Assembly: GCA_024233495.1 (NCBI GenBank)
Contig: JACKPM010000001.1
Location: forward strand, 124,001 to 188,000
Origin: Chlamydiales bacterium
Lineage (GTDB): Bacteria; Chlamydiota; Chlamydiia; Chlamydiales; JAAKFR01
Direction of reading: 5' to 3'
DNA length: 64,000 nt
A program made the position numbers and the translations under genes. The notes beneath the pieces were generated by a model. The model ran no database searches and was not told where the DNA came from. It saw nothing but the letters and a program-made list of their open reading frames with translations. Shown here piece after piece: positions 41,137 to 49,439 of the stretch (position 1 is its first letter; each line of letters starts with the position of its first letter).

Positions 41137-41810
41137 TGAGTCCACTCCTTAAACCAAAATGCGACTTCGTTTCCACCAGTGATAAGGCTGCAACTCTCTT
41201 CAATTGAGCAGCCTAACTGAAAGGCGCATAAAAGAGTATACGCCTCTTTTGGAATTTTTTTCCATGCAGGGAATTTCTTGGGAGTGCGGTAGACCACAAA
41301 GTGTCCCGCTCTTTTTTCTAATTTTTTTCCCTCGCGAAATGAGAAGTAGTCAGCATCGAGGGCAAAGAGGGAGATATAAGGCTGCAGCGTCATTTTTTTC
41401 GTGCGGATCTCTTCGTTAGTCAGCTTAGAAAAGTCGATGGTGGGTCCCTCCTCTTCCCAAAAGGCGATTTCTGCTGCCCAGTCAATTGCGGCGATTGTGG
41501 CGCTCTTTCCAGTGAGCCATGAGGGAAGGTGTGCTCCTAGGCGACAAAGTGCCCAATGATCTGGGGGGTGTGCAAGCAAGTAGGGAATCCCCACCTCTTT
41601 GTTGAATTTCTCTGCGCCGAGTTCGCGCACAAGTGTGGGAAACGTTCTTTGAAGCACATCCAAAAGGCGCCACCAATACTGTTCGTGGTAGATTTGCAGC
41701 CGCTCATTTGGTTCGAGAGTTGGGCTGGGAGCGATATAGTGCGATGCATCAACAGCGAGCTTTTCGCTTGCAATTGCACTGCCAAACCACGTTTGCAACT
41801 GCTCTAGCAT
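41109..41810 (-). CDS. bufC: DUF2063 (HvfC/BufC-type) partner of the MNIO enzyme
   Basis: 233 residues from the ATG at 41810, preceded by GGGAG; the frame is open to 41855 inside bufB. The N-terminal half matches the 'putative DNA-binding' DUF2063 domain: RLQIYHEQYWWRLLDVLQRT, then FPTLVRELGAEKFNKEVG and YLLAHPPDHWALCRLGAHLP. In bufferin and HvfABC operons this protein pairs with the DUF692 enzyme and supplies recognition of the precursor peptide. The C-terminal domain (FPAWKKIPKEAYTLLCAFQL) is helical. Overlaps bufB by 7 bp. Confidence 0.85.
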   Translation of the reverse strand: MLEQLQTWFGSAIASEKLAVDASHYIAPSPTLEPNERLQIYHEQYWWRLLDVLQRTFPTLVRELGAEKFNKEVGIPYLLAHPPDHWALCRLGAHLPSWLTGKSATIAAIDWAAEIAFWEEEGPTIDFSKLTNEEIRTKKMTLQPYISLFALDADYFSFREGKKLEKRAGHFVVYRTPKKFPAWKKIPKEAYTLLCAFQLGCSIEESCSLITGGNEVAFWFKEWTQWQFFVQYS

Positions 41811-42628
41811 ATAAGCTCCCGCTGAAACGCTTTTGCTTTCAGAGCCTCTTTGCACGTCTCATCAAAAGAGACAAAGTTGTCATCCCATTCGAGCAGCGTT
41901 GCGACCTCATTTGTGCGGGGCCACACCGTTCCATAAAGCTCCCATACAGCATCGCAGACGGGATTGTCGTGCGTATCGATTACATAGTCTCCCCGGTCGC
42001 TATGTCCAGCCAAGTGAATCTGAATGACGCGCTCCATGGGAATATTTGTGATGTACTCAAATGGGTCAAAACCGTGATTACGACTTGAAACATAAATATT
42101 ATTGACATCAAGCATCATGAAGATGTCAGCTTCCTCCACAATGCGTGTGTAAAACTCCCACTCGGGCATCTGGTCAGCGTTGAAAGCGACGTACGAGGAT
42201 AAGTTTTCGAGTGCAAAAGGGACTTCAAGAAAGTCTTGTACAATGCGTGCACGCTCTACAACAAGTTTGATCACCTCTTCGGTGTAGGGAAGGGGAAGCA
42301 AGTCGTGAAAATGCGCTCCAGGCAACCTTCCCCAACAAAGGTGGTCAGAGAGCCAAGGTGTTTTTGTAAGGCGAGTGAGTGCTTTTAGTTTGTGTAGATA
42401 GTCCCAATCGAGAGGCGCTGTACTCCCAATCGCGAGATTGACGCCGTGTTGCACAACAGGGAAGCGCTCTAAGATGCGTTCCAAATTCGCAAGCGGCCTT
42501 CCACTCACTTCCATGAAGTTTTCGCTGATGATTTCGAACCAATCGATGGCCGGCTCACACGCGAAAATTTCTTCGTAGTGAACCGGCCGAAGCCCAACAC
42601 CAATACCGAGCTTAGTGTTTGCTTCCAT
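41804..42628 (-). CDS. bufB: DUF692 multinuclear non-haem iron-dependent oxidase (MNIO, BufB-type)
   Basis: 274 residues of the DUF692 TIM-barrel family. Metal-ligand segments are intact: FEIISENFMEVSG, VQHGVNLAIGSTAPLDWDYL, WLSDHLCWGR, PFALENLSSYVAF, MMLDVNNIYVSSRNHGFDP and IQIHLAGHSDRGDYVIDTHD. Members use a mixed-valence iron cluster to modify cysteines in small precursor peptides, for example to thiooxazoles in copper-binding bufferins. The adjacent Cys-rich lipoprotein is the obvious substrate. It overlaps the precursor gene by 17 bp. Rare in Chlamydiae to my knowledge, so possibly acquired. Confidence 0.93.
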   Translation of the reverse strand: MEANTKLGIGVGLRPVHYEEIFACEPAIDWFEIISENFMEVSGRPLANLERILERFPVVQHGVNLAIGSTAPLDWDYLHKLKALTRLTKTPWLSDHLCWGRLPGAHFHDLLPLPYTEEVIKLVVERARIVQDFLEVPFALENLSSYVAFNADQMPEWEFYTRIVEEADIFMMLDVNNIYVSSRNHGFDPFEYITNIPMERVIQIHLAGHSDRGDYVIDTHDNPVCDAVWELYGTVWPRTNEVATLLEWDDNFVSFDETCKEALKAKAFQRELIC

Positions 42629-43019
42629 TCATTTGATTATTGTGTTGGACGTGTACAGCTTCATCGTGATCCTTCACTGGAGGACCTCCTTCACCTTTAC
42701 ATCCATTTTTACCTGCACAGGCGTTGTTTGCAGTCTTGCAACCGCCCATTCCTTTGCAGTCGTTTTTGCCTGCACATTTCTGTTCTGCCATCTCCATTGC
42801 CATCATCTTGTGATGCGCATCGAGCTCCATGAATTCTTTTTGTGCGTCTGGAGAGAGTGTTGAGTAAAAAGCCTTCATTTCAGGCGACATTTGATGCGTG
42901 GCAGCCGCTTCGTGCTGTGGCTTTGGTGCCGCTTTTTTTTGCATTTGTTGACATCCCCCTAACATGAGACCGGCGCTTACACCAATCACGGCGAGGGAGG
43001 CAAGATCACGTTTTTTCAT
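42612..43019 (-). CDS. bufA: Cys-rich RiPP precursor (bufferin-like) with lipoprotein-type leader
   Basis: 135 residues. The leader MKKRDLASLAVIGVSAGLML ends in GGC, with Cys 23 in a lipobox-like context. A Met/His/Lys-rich middle (HHKMMAMEMAEQ) precedes a core with five Cys at 82, 88, 94, 101 and 107 in the repeating pattern KCAGKNDCKGMGGCK and ACAGKNGCKG. The tail holds several His. CxGKNxCKGxGGC repeats are typical of precursors found beside DUF692/DUF2063 pairs. Modified cysteines would chelate copper or another soft metal in the periplasm. AGGAGG precedes the ATG. The lipobox is unusual and suggests membrane attachment. Confidence 0.85.
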   Translation of the reverse strand: MKKRDLASLAVIGVSAGLMLGGCQQMQKKAAPKPQHEAAATHQMSPEMKAFYSTLSPDAQKEFMELDAHHKMMAMEMAEQKCAGKNDCKGMGGCKTANNACAGKNGCKGEGGPPVKDHDEAVHVQHNNQMNGSKH

Positions 43020-43064
43020 GGAAAACCTCCTCTGGTTTTCCCGATCCTAAAAGATTATTTTGTA

Positions 43065-44165
43065 TTATTCAAGACCTAGCTGAAGGCGACGCGCGAGCTT
43101 GGCATCCTCTTCCTCTTGTGCACGTCTTGCAACAGCTGCATCTGCTGAGGTGTCCATCACCTCTTGAATCAGTTGATGCTCTTCTGGAAGCTCTTGGCTG
43201 TTCACTTTTCTCTCAAAGATGCGGTGTGCACGATTCATTTCGCAGATACGGTCACGTGCGCGCGCCACATCTACTTGCTCCTCGACAAGGTATTGCTGTA
43301 GTTGCAAAGTGTTTACCTTCACATTGAGCCGCTCGCGCACCGCTTGCGATTCAACCCTTTCAGGAAGTCTTTCCACAAACTCAACAAATGCCTCTGCTTT
43401 TGTCGCAAAGTTCGAGTCGGGGTGGACAAAGATATCAAGCTGCTCCCATGCATCCCAAACCTTAGCAAACTCTTTTTGTCGTCCAAAGTAGACGAGCAGC
43501 GCGCCAAACTCTGCTTGCGTCTCCACTTGTTGCATCCACTCATCAAATGAGGGCGTCTGTGGTCGCTCAATGTTAAACTCCGTGCGCACAACAGTGTAGT
43601 GTTGCTGGATCTCATTCGCGCGGTTCACAATTTCTCCATGAAGATCCAAAACTGCTTGAAACTCTTCAGATGTTGGCGCTTCGCGCAAGAGATCAAGAAT
43701 GCGCTCATCTAGCAATCTTTGTAAAGCTCGAGCACTCCCCGAAAACTGCTGCCGTTCACCGAGTTGCACTTCAGGTTTGTATGTCGGGAGTTGCTGCTCC
43801 AGCTCCCTACGCGCAGCGGCAAGTCTGTCAGCAAAAGTGCGGTTTTGGGCTGCAAGTGCTTCAATCGGTGCAAAGGTTCCGCCCACAACCGTGATCACCC
43901 GAGGGGGTGGAGGAGGCTCCTGTATTGGTCGATTGGGCACTTTTTTAGGCCGATTCAAGAAAAGAATATATAGACAAGTGGCGCTAATGAGAGAAGTGAG
44001 CACTGTTGTCGCAATCGCGGCCTTATAGGAAAAGCCAGCTGAAAGCGTGCTTTTAGGAAGAGCAAGCGCCGCAATCGCCACTGCGCATACGATAAGAGAG
44101 GCCCCAAGGAGATTGCATGTACGGACTTTACCGCCATATGAGAGATTTGTACAACTCGTACACAT
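43065..44165 (-). CDS. Inc-like protein with N-terminal bilobed module and long helical C-terminal domain
   Basis: 366 residues. The lobes are at about 18-37 (ASLIVCAVAIAALALP) and 48-70 (AAIATTVLTSLISATCLYIL), followed by a Pro-rich linker (RPIQEPPPPPRVITVVGG) and about 260 helical, charged residues (LAAARRELEQQLPTYKPEVQ; LDLHGEIVNRANEIQQHYTV). The layout matches Inc proteins with a cytosol-facing coiled-coil or SNARE-like domain. It ends EEEDAKLARRLQLGLE. The start lies close to a Cys-rich N-terminus (MCTSCTNL). No leader peptide. Function unknown. Confidence 0.68.
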   Translation of the reverse strand: MCTSCTNLSYGGKVRTCNLLGASLIVCAVAIAALALPKSTLSAGFSYKAAIATTVLTSLISATCLYILFLNRPKKVPNRPIQEPPPPPRVITVVGGTFAPIEALAAQNRTFADRLAAARRELEQQLPTYKPEVQLGERQQFSGSARALQRLLDERILDLLREAPTSEEFQAVLDLHGEIVNRANEIQQHYTVVRTEFNIERPQTPSFDEWMQQVETQAEFGALLVYFGRQKEFAKVWDAWEQLDIFVHPDSNFATKAEAFVEFVERLPERVESQAVRERLNVKVNTLQLQQYLVEEQVDVARARDRICEMNRAHRIFERKVNSQELPEEHQLIQEVMDTSADAAVARRAQEEEDAKLARRLQLGLE

Positions 44166-44190
44166 AAGGTAATTATTTTAGCATAACCTG

Positions 44191-44877
44191 CTATATTTGA
44201 TGAATTTCATTCTCGGTAAGGGGGCGGTAGCCGCCAATGGGAAGATTGCCAAGAATGAAAGGGCCGAGACGGATGCGCTTAAGCTCAAGAACTGTGAGAC
44301 GAGCTGCTTTAAGGAGCTCACGCACTTCATGCTTCTTCCCCTCGCACACTGTGATTTTTACCGTTCCACGCCGCACTTTTTTTACCGAGTGAGGCTTGAT
44401 CCATGTCCCCTGAATACGTGTCCCTTCAGAGAGACGCTCGAGATGATCTAACGTAATTTCTTGACCCGTCTTTGCTACGTATTCTTTTGTTTGATCAAAT
44501 GATGGGTGAATCAGACGGTGCGAAAAGTCGCCATCGTTGGTCACAATGATCGCTCCTGTGGTGTCTCTGTCAAGCCGCCCGACAGTGAAGAGGCGTTGCG
44601 GCACATGGCCAAAGAGGTCGATCACTAAACGGGTGTTTTTCGACGGGCGCTTGCTTGTGCAATGGAATCCAACTGGTTTATTAAGTAAAAAATATACTTT
44701 CTTTTCTTTTGCAATTGGCTTGCCGTTAACGCAGATAGCATCTCTTTCTGGGTCAACATCGGTTTGTGGCACGAGCACAATCTGTTTATTTACAGTGACT
44801 GCGCCATCGAAGATAAGCTGTTCTGAGGCGCGCCTTGAGGCGACGCCCGCTTGTGCTAGTGCTTTGCTGAGTCTCAT
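44191..44877 (-). CDS. rluB: Ribosomal large-subunit pseudouridine synthase RluB/RsuA family
   Basis: 228 residues. An S4 domain (RLSKALAQAGVASRRASEQL) leads to the catalytic domain with YFLLNKPVGFHCTSKRP and the active Asp in TVGRLDRDTTGAIIVTNDGD, then KEYVAKTG and VCEGKKHEVRELLKA. Isomerises a uridine in rRNA. Counterpart of CT723. Divergent from gpmA. Confidence 0.93.
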   Translation of the reverse strand: MRLSKALAQAGVASRRASEQLIFDGAVTVNKQIVLVPQTDVDPERDAICVNGKPIAKEKKVYFLLNKPVGFHCTSKRPSKNTRLVIDLFGHVPQRLFTVGRLDRDTTGAIIVTNDGDFSHRLIHPSFDQTKEYVAKTGQEITLDHLERLSEGTRIQGTWIKPHSVKKVRRGTVKITVCEGKKHEVRELLKAARLTVLELKRIRLGPFILGNLPIGGYRPLTENEIHQI

Positions 44878-44942
44878 TTCTTTTTGGTTTTAACGATTAA
44901 AGCAGCTATTATAGCGTGTTCACAATTAAATTAGGAGCGAAA

Positions 44943-45602
44943 GTGGCTGATCTCATCTTATTGAGGCATGGCAAGTCGGAATGGAATAAAAAGAATATTT
45001 TTACTGGATGGGTGGACATCCCCTTAGCCCCTGAGGGCATTGAGGAGGCACGCCGCGCTGGTGAAGAGATTTCGGGGTGTAAAATTGATCTGATCTACAC
45101 CTCCACCCTTGTGCGCGCAATGGAGACGGTCATGATTGCGATGGCGTACCACAACGATGTACCCGTTGTGTGCCATAGAAGTGATGAGCACCAGTGTGAA
45201 TGGTACGACTTTCCTCGTGATCAAGGGCTCATCCCTGTTGTGCAGGCGTGGCAGCTCAATGAGCGGATGTATGGAGCGTTGCAAGGGAAAAACAAGCAGC
45301 GCACACGCGAAGAATTTGGTGATGAGCAGGTAAAGATTTGGCGTCGCAGTTACGCCACACCTCCTCCAAATGGAGAGAGTTTAGAACTTACCGCAAAGAG
45401 AACGCTTCCCTACTTCAAGCAGACAATTGTGCCTCACCTTGAGCAGGGGAAAAATGTGCTCATTTCTGCGCATGGCAACTCGCTTCGTTCCATTGTAATG
45501 GAGCTTGATGGTCTTTCCGAAAAAGAGGTGCTTGAACTCGAAATCCCCACTGGAAAGCCGCTTTACTACACATTTGAATCAGGGAAGTGTGTACGGCGAT
45601 GA
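44943..45602 (+). CDS. gpmA: 2,3-bisphosphoglycerate-dependent phosphoglycerate mutase
   Basis: 219 residues from the GTG at 44943, which is preceded by TTAGGAGCGAAA and yields MADLILLRHGKSEWN, matching family N-termini; an earlier GTG at 44916 lacks such a site. Catalytic features are RHG with the phosphoryl-accepting His, FTGWVDIPLAPEGIEEAR, ERMYGALQGKNKQRTREEFG, YATPPPNGESLELTAKR and ISAHGNSLRS. Interconverts 3- and 2-phosphoglycerate. The region around residues 90-105 differs from E. coli, as in other chlamydiae. Counterpart of CT722. Confidence 0.94.
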   Translation: MADLILLRHGKSEWNKKNIFTGWVDIPLAPEGIEEARRAGEEISGCKIDLIYTSTLVRAMETVMIAMAYHNDVPVVCHRSDEHQCEWYDFPRDQGLIPVVQAWQLNERMYGALQGKNKQRTREEFGDEQVKIWRRSYATPPPNGESLELTAKRTLPYFKQTIVPHLEQGKNVLISAHGNSLRSIVMELDGLSEKEVLELEIPTGKPLYYTFESGKCVRR

Positions 45603-46735
45603 CTCTCTACTTCGATCACCAGTTAACCACCCCTCCAAGGGAGGGGGTTGTAGAGAAGATGGCTCCCTTCTTCCACATTCGGTGGCACTCACCTGTTGCT
45701 CCTTATACTGTGGGAGAACCTCTCTTCTCCATAATTGAAGAGAGTGAGCAGCATGTGCGACGTCTTCTAGGTGCTACGGATGGTGATCACTTTGTTTTCA
45801 CTTCATCAGGTGCAGAGGCAGTCAACCATGCCATTTTTTCAACCTATGTGGATGTTACGCGCAAAACAGGGAAGAATCATTACTTGAGCACCAACATGAG
45901 TGAGGCCCCCTCTATTTTGGCGATGACTCGTCTGCAAGAGATGGGGTGTCTCTTCGATATGGTGCGTGTTGGGGCAGGTGGACAACTCTCGGCAAAGAGT
46001 GTGGCAGAAAGCTTGACTCCGCGTACAGCAATGCTTTCTATTTCAATTGCTTGCGGCGTGACCGGTGTTATTCAAAAAATTGATGAGATTGCAGCTATTT
46101 GTCAAGAGCGGGGCATCTTGCTTCATGTCGATGTGACGCATCTTTTAGGGAAAGGCGACGTTGCTTGTAAAGCTGATCTTATTACGTTCAATGGTGAACA
46201 AATTGGTGCACCCAAAGGGACGGGCGGACTTCTTGTGCGCAATGGTTTGGAGATTAGCCCTCTTATCTTGGGGGGGAATGAGCAAGAGGGGATGCGTGGA
46301 GGTAGTCTCAATGTTCCTGCTTTAGTGGGCCTCGGAGAGGCGGCAAGACAAGCGCACGAAGATCGTGACCACACCGCAATGGAAACGGCCCGCCTACGCG
46401 CTGTTTTTGAAGAGCGCCTTCTTGCGCTTATTCCAGATGCTCAGATCGTGCTGGCCGATGCATTGCGCGTGCCCAATATTACGGCGATTGTTTTTCCAAA
46501 AGTGTCGACAGATGCGCTCGCCTTTGGACTTGCGCATGATCACCTTTTTGCGAACATGGGAGGGGGCAACTTCCAGCAAATCGTTCACCTTCTCAAAGCG
46601 TGTAAAATTTCTTGCCCCCATTCTGCTATCAGCTTTGCGCTCTCAGTGCACACGACGCAAGAAGAGGTGTTGAAAGCTGCTAAGGTTGTTTTCGAAAACG
46701 TGGCAAAGTTAAGGAGATATAGCGAGAGATTATGA
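45599..46735 (+). CDS. nifS: NifS/IscS-like aminotransferase-fold protein lacking key catalytic residues
   Basis: 378 residues from the ATG at 45599 (ATGA overlap with gpmA). The fold is that of cysteine desulfurases: YFDHQLTTPP, FTSSGAEAVNHAIF, ISIACGVTGVIQKIDEIAAI, HVDVTHLLGKG, GAPKGTGGLLVRNG and GGSLNVPALVGLGEA. However, the PLP-binding segment normally read S-x-H-K-x-x-G-P-K-G is NGEQIGAPKG, with Gln in place of the Schiff-base Lys. The loop that should carry the catalytic Cys (SSGSAC) reads FANMGGGNFQQ. It is probably inactive as a desulfurase or has a scaffold role. Counterpart of CT721; whether that protein shares the changes I cannot say. Confidence 0.85.
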   Translation: MTLYFDHQLTTPPREGVVEKMAPFFHIRWHSPVAPYTVGEPLFSIIEESEQHVRRLLGATDGDHFVFTSSGAEAVNHAIFSTYVDVTRKTGKNHYLSTNMSEAPSILAMTRLQEMGCLFDMVRVGAGGQLSAKSVAESLTPRTAMLSISIACGVTGVIQKIDEIAAICQERGILLHVDVTHLLGKGDVACKADLITFNGEQIGAPKGTGGLLVRNGLEISPLILGGNEQEGMRGGSLNVPALVGLGEAARQAHEDRDHTAMETARLRAVFEERLLALIPDAQIVLADALRVPNITAIVFPKVSTDALAFGLAHDHLFANMGGGNFQQIVHLLKACKISCPHSAISFALSVHTTQEEVLKAAKVVFENVAKLRRYSERL

Positions 46736-47484
46736 AACCGATTTGGAGTCGCTTTTCGAAGAAAATGGTGCAGAAGATCACCAACCCTCGCAACTTTGGT
46801 TATTTCACTCAAGAAGATGCGGTGCTGCGCAAAATGCGCTTTGTGCAAGGAAAAGAGGGGTTTGTTATTGATGGTAACGCTGTCGCCTTTTACTGGCTTG
46901 TTGATGAGAGTGACGGCATGATTGTAGATGCCAAGTTTCAAATGGTTGGTGAGTCTGCGCTGATAGCGGCGTGTGAAGAGGCGTGCCTTCTTGTTGTGGG
47001 CAAAAACTATGACCAAGCGAAGCGGATTAGTGCTGACCTCATTGACAAGCAGCTGCGCGACCATCCAGACAAAGAGGCATTTCCTTCCGAAGTGCGTGCA
47101 CATCTCAACCTTGTGATTGACGCCATCGATGACGCCGTAGAGAAGTGTCTTGATCTGCCACTTCCTGAGTCATATGTCTCTCCAGTTCCTCACGCAATCA
47201 AAGGGGATGGCTACCCTGGCTTTGAAGAACTCTCTCACGCAAAAAAACTCGCTGTGATTGAACACGTTATTGAAGAGGAGATTCGCCCCTACATCGAGCT
47301 TGATGCTGGAGGGATCGAAGTACAAGAGCTTACCGATACAGAACTCAAGATTGCCTACCAAGGGAGTTGCACATCATGCTTCTCTGCAATTGGAGCGACA
47401 CTCTCTACAATTCAAGAGATCATCTCTGCAAAAGTACATCCCAACCTCAAAGTTGTACCGGATATGGAAGCTCTCAATCTTTAA
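46732..47484 (+). CDS. nifU: NifU-like Fe-S protein: degenerate IscU-type domain plus Nfu domain
   Basis: 250 residues. The N-terminal part aligns with IscU (ITNPRNFGYFTQEDAVLRKM) but lacks the first scaffold Cys (normally CGD); only Cys in AACEEACLLVVGK and AVEKC remain. The C-terminal Nfu domain is intact: IELDAGGIEVQELTDTELKI, then the CxxC in YQGSCTSCFSAIGATLSTIQ. So cluster carriage by the Nfu domain is plausible, de novo assembly less so. It overlaps nifS by 4 bp; the two altered proteins are coupled. Counterpart of CT720. Confidence 0.85.
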   Translation: MKPIWSRFSKKMVQKITNPRNFGYFTQEDAVLRKMRFVQGKEGFVIDGNAVAFYWLVDESDGMIVDAKFQMVGESALIAACEEACLLVVGKNYDQAKRISADLIDKQLRDHPDKEAFPSEVRAHLNLVIDAIDDAVEKCLDLPLPESYVSPVPHAIKGDGYPGFEELSHAKKLAVIEHVIEEEIRPYIELDAGGIEVQELTDTELKIAYQGSCTSCFSAIGATLSTIQEIISAKVHPNLKVVPDMEALNL

Positions 47485-47491
47485 ACGACTA

Positions 47492-47653
47492 TATAGATGG
47501 TGTCGTCAAATTTTCTCCTTTGTCAGCCGGATCTTTTCTGCCAAAATGCGCCCTTGCAACCTCGGAAGTAGCGCTTTGGCTACTCCCTTCGCTTTCGATT
47601 GCGCATTTTGCCTAGAAAATCTCTCGCCTCACAAAGGAGAAAATTTGACTATA
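47492..47653. mobile_element. 162 bp inverted-repeat element of the second type, full copy
   Basis: The left edge is TATAGATGGTGTCGTCAAAT then TTTCTCCTTTGT. The right edge, read in reverse, is TATAGTCAAATTTTCTCCTT TGT, so the left differs by an added ATGGTGTCG next to TATAG. Inner arms (CCAAAATGCGC / GCGCATTTTG) extend the symmetry. Same 162 bp length and shared TATAGTCAAAT tip as the MITE at 9566, but different body, suggesting mobilisation by the same enzyme. It lies between nifU and birA. Confidence 0.8.
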
Positions 47654-47679
47654 GAACTCACGTTATTCAGGAGTGCTTT

Positions 47680-48273
47680 TTAGACGTGAAAAACGAGTTC
47701 ACGGAAGGTAGGGAGAAAAGGAGCAAAGCCACTTTCTAAAAACTGCGCCAAAGCGTCTGAAAAGAGTGTCTCGAGCCTGCCAATTAACACCTCTTTGTCG
47801 TATGTCTTACCCTTTTCTATCGCAAATGAAGTAGCTGGGCGTCCCACGCTTGCAAACTGGTCACGCGACATGTTGATGTTCAGGCCAAGCCCCACAACAA
47901 TGCCCGTACAGCAATCCATGGGTACGGTTTCACACAAAATACCAGCAATTTTTTTTCCTCCCACAAGCACGTCATTTGGCCACTTGATTTGTGGAGAGAT
48001 ACCCTCCTCAAGCAAAAGGCGTGCAATAGAAATTGCCATTACATGTGTGATAGAAAGTGCATCTTTTTGATCTTCCGAAATGAAAAAACAAAAACTTGCG
48101 TAGAGGTTCCCCGAGTTGGGTGAGATCCATTGCCGTCCATACTGTCCTCTCCCAGCAGTCTGTTCATCAGCTGAGACGACGGTCATCTTTTCTCTTGAAA
48201 AAGTCTCAAGTTGCTCCTTGGCCCAATCGTTTGTTGACGAAATGGAATCGAAGTGGTGGTGGATTAATTCCAT
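47680..48273 (-). CDS. birA: Biotin-protein ligase (catalytic domain only)
   Basis: 197 residues. Motifs: SISSTNDWAKEQL, TAGRGQYGRQWISPNSGNLY, IKWPNDVLVGGKKIAGILCE and GIVVGLGLNINM. It joins biotin to acetyl-CoA carboxylase. There is no N-terminal DNA-binding domain, so it does not act as a repressor, and the short SH3-like C-terminal domain (about 45 residues) seems missing: the protein ends PFLPTFRELVFHV, 27 bp before the repeat element. Counterpart of CT725. Confidence 0.93.
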   Translation of the reverse strand: MELIHHHFDSISSTNDWAKEQLETFSREKMTVVSADEQTAGRGQYGRQWISPNSGNLYASFCFFISEDQKDALSITHVMAISIARLLLEEGISPQIKWPNDVLVGGKKIAGILCETVPMDCCTGIVVGLGLNINMSRDQFASVGRPATSFAIEKGKTYDKEVLIGRLETLFSDALAQFLESGFAPFLPTFRELVFHV

Positions 48274-48308
48274 GGTAAGAATTATAGTGAACCTGGGAGT
48301 TTATTGCC

Positions 48309-49439
48309 ATGTGGAACCACCGATTGTTACTGCGCCTTGACTGGCGTTTTATACCAATAATTTTATCTTTGATGATAGTAAGCCTGTTAGTTATCGCCTC
48401 TACAGACCCTGCTGCCTTTGGTACTCCCGATGTTTTTTTCACGCCAAAAGTGCAAAGACAGCTGCAGAGATTCATTTTGGGGTGGGGTGTATTTTTGGTC
48501 TTTGCTGCTCTTGACTATAGCAAACTGCGCGACTCAGCCTTTCTCCTATACATAGGTATGATCGTGGCCCTCTTAGGTCTATTTTTTGTTCCCGCGATTC
48601 AAAACGTGCACCGATGGTATCGCATCCCTATCATTGGCGCAAGTATTCAGCCAGCTGAGTATGCTAAACTTGTAGTTGTTATTGCTCTTAGCTGGTTTTT
48701 AGAGCAAAATCGCTCCAAGGCGGCGTCGTGGAGCACATCGCTTATGGGATGTGTGATTGTAGGGATTCCTTTTTTACTTATTCTAAAAGAGCCTGATTTG
48801 GGAACCGCGCTCGTCCTTTGCCCCATTTGTTGTGTGATGTTTTACCTTGGAGGAGCGCATCCCAAAATGGTACGTCTCATGTTTTGGGGAGGGGGGATAA
48901 TGCTTGTTGCTATTCTTCTCATTTTTATGGGGATCTTCTCTCATGAAGGGATGCGGCCTGTGGTCACTCGTGTGCTCAAAGAGTACCAATATGAAAGACT
49001 CAATCCAGATAACCACCACCAATGGGCTGCACTTACAGCAATTGGTGTGGGAGGGCTCACTGGGAGCGGCTGGCGCGCCAGCACCTTTACAGGGAGGGGG
49101 TGGCTTCCTTATGGCTACACAGATTCTGTGTTCCCTGCTTTCGGAGAAGAGTTTGGGCTTGTTGGTCTTCTTATTCTCCTTGTGCTCTTCTACATGTTGA
49201 TTTATTTTGGGTTTCAGGTGACTGCAGTGGCCAAAGACCACTTTGGGCGCATGCTCTCAGCGGGAATAACGGTTTATCTCGCCATGCATGTGCTCATTAA
49301 CATCGGGATGATGTGCGGCATGCTTCCCATTACAGGAGTGCCGCTTATCCTGGTCTCATATGGCGGGTCATCGATTTTTGTGACGATGGCAGCTCTTGGC
49401 ATCTTGCAGAGCGTCTATACGAGGAGGTTCATGTTTTGA
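48309..49439 (+). CDS. rodA: Rod-shape-determining SEDS protein RodA
   Basis: 376 residues, about ten membrane segments. SEDS features: GASIQPAEYAKLVVVIALSW, LILKEPDLGTALVL, YGYTDSVFPAFGEEFGLVG, and GMLPITGVPLILVSYGGSS. The conserved catalytic Asp lies in EPDLG. It is a peptidoglycan glycosyltransferase working with a class B PBP. Counterpart of CT726. Divergent from birA across a 35 bp gap. Confidence 0.95.
   Translation: MWNHRLLLRLDWRFIPIILSLMIVSLLVIASTDPAAFGTPDVFFTPKVQRQLQRFILGWGVFLVFAALDYSKLRDSAFLLYIGMIVALLGLFFVPAIQNVHRWYRIPIIGASIQPAEYAKLVVVIALSWFLEQNRSKAASWSTSLMGCVIVGIPFLLILKEPDLGTALVLCPICCVMFYLGGAHPKMVRLMFWGGGIMLVAILLIFMGIFSHEGMRPVVTRVLKEYQYERLNPDNHHQWAALTAIGVGGLTGSGWRASTFTGRGWLPYGYTDSVFPAFGEEFGLVGLLILLVLFYMLIYFGFQVTAVAKDHFGRMLSAGITVYLAMHVLINIGMMCGMLPITGVPLILVSYGGSSIFVTMAALGILQSVYTRRFMF

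Noticed and set aside
48511..48519. TTGACTATA inside rodA resembling a MITE tip
   Set aside because: It encodes conserved rodA residues (LDYSKL) and lacks the rest of the arm; chance match.
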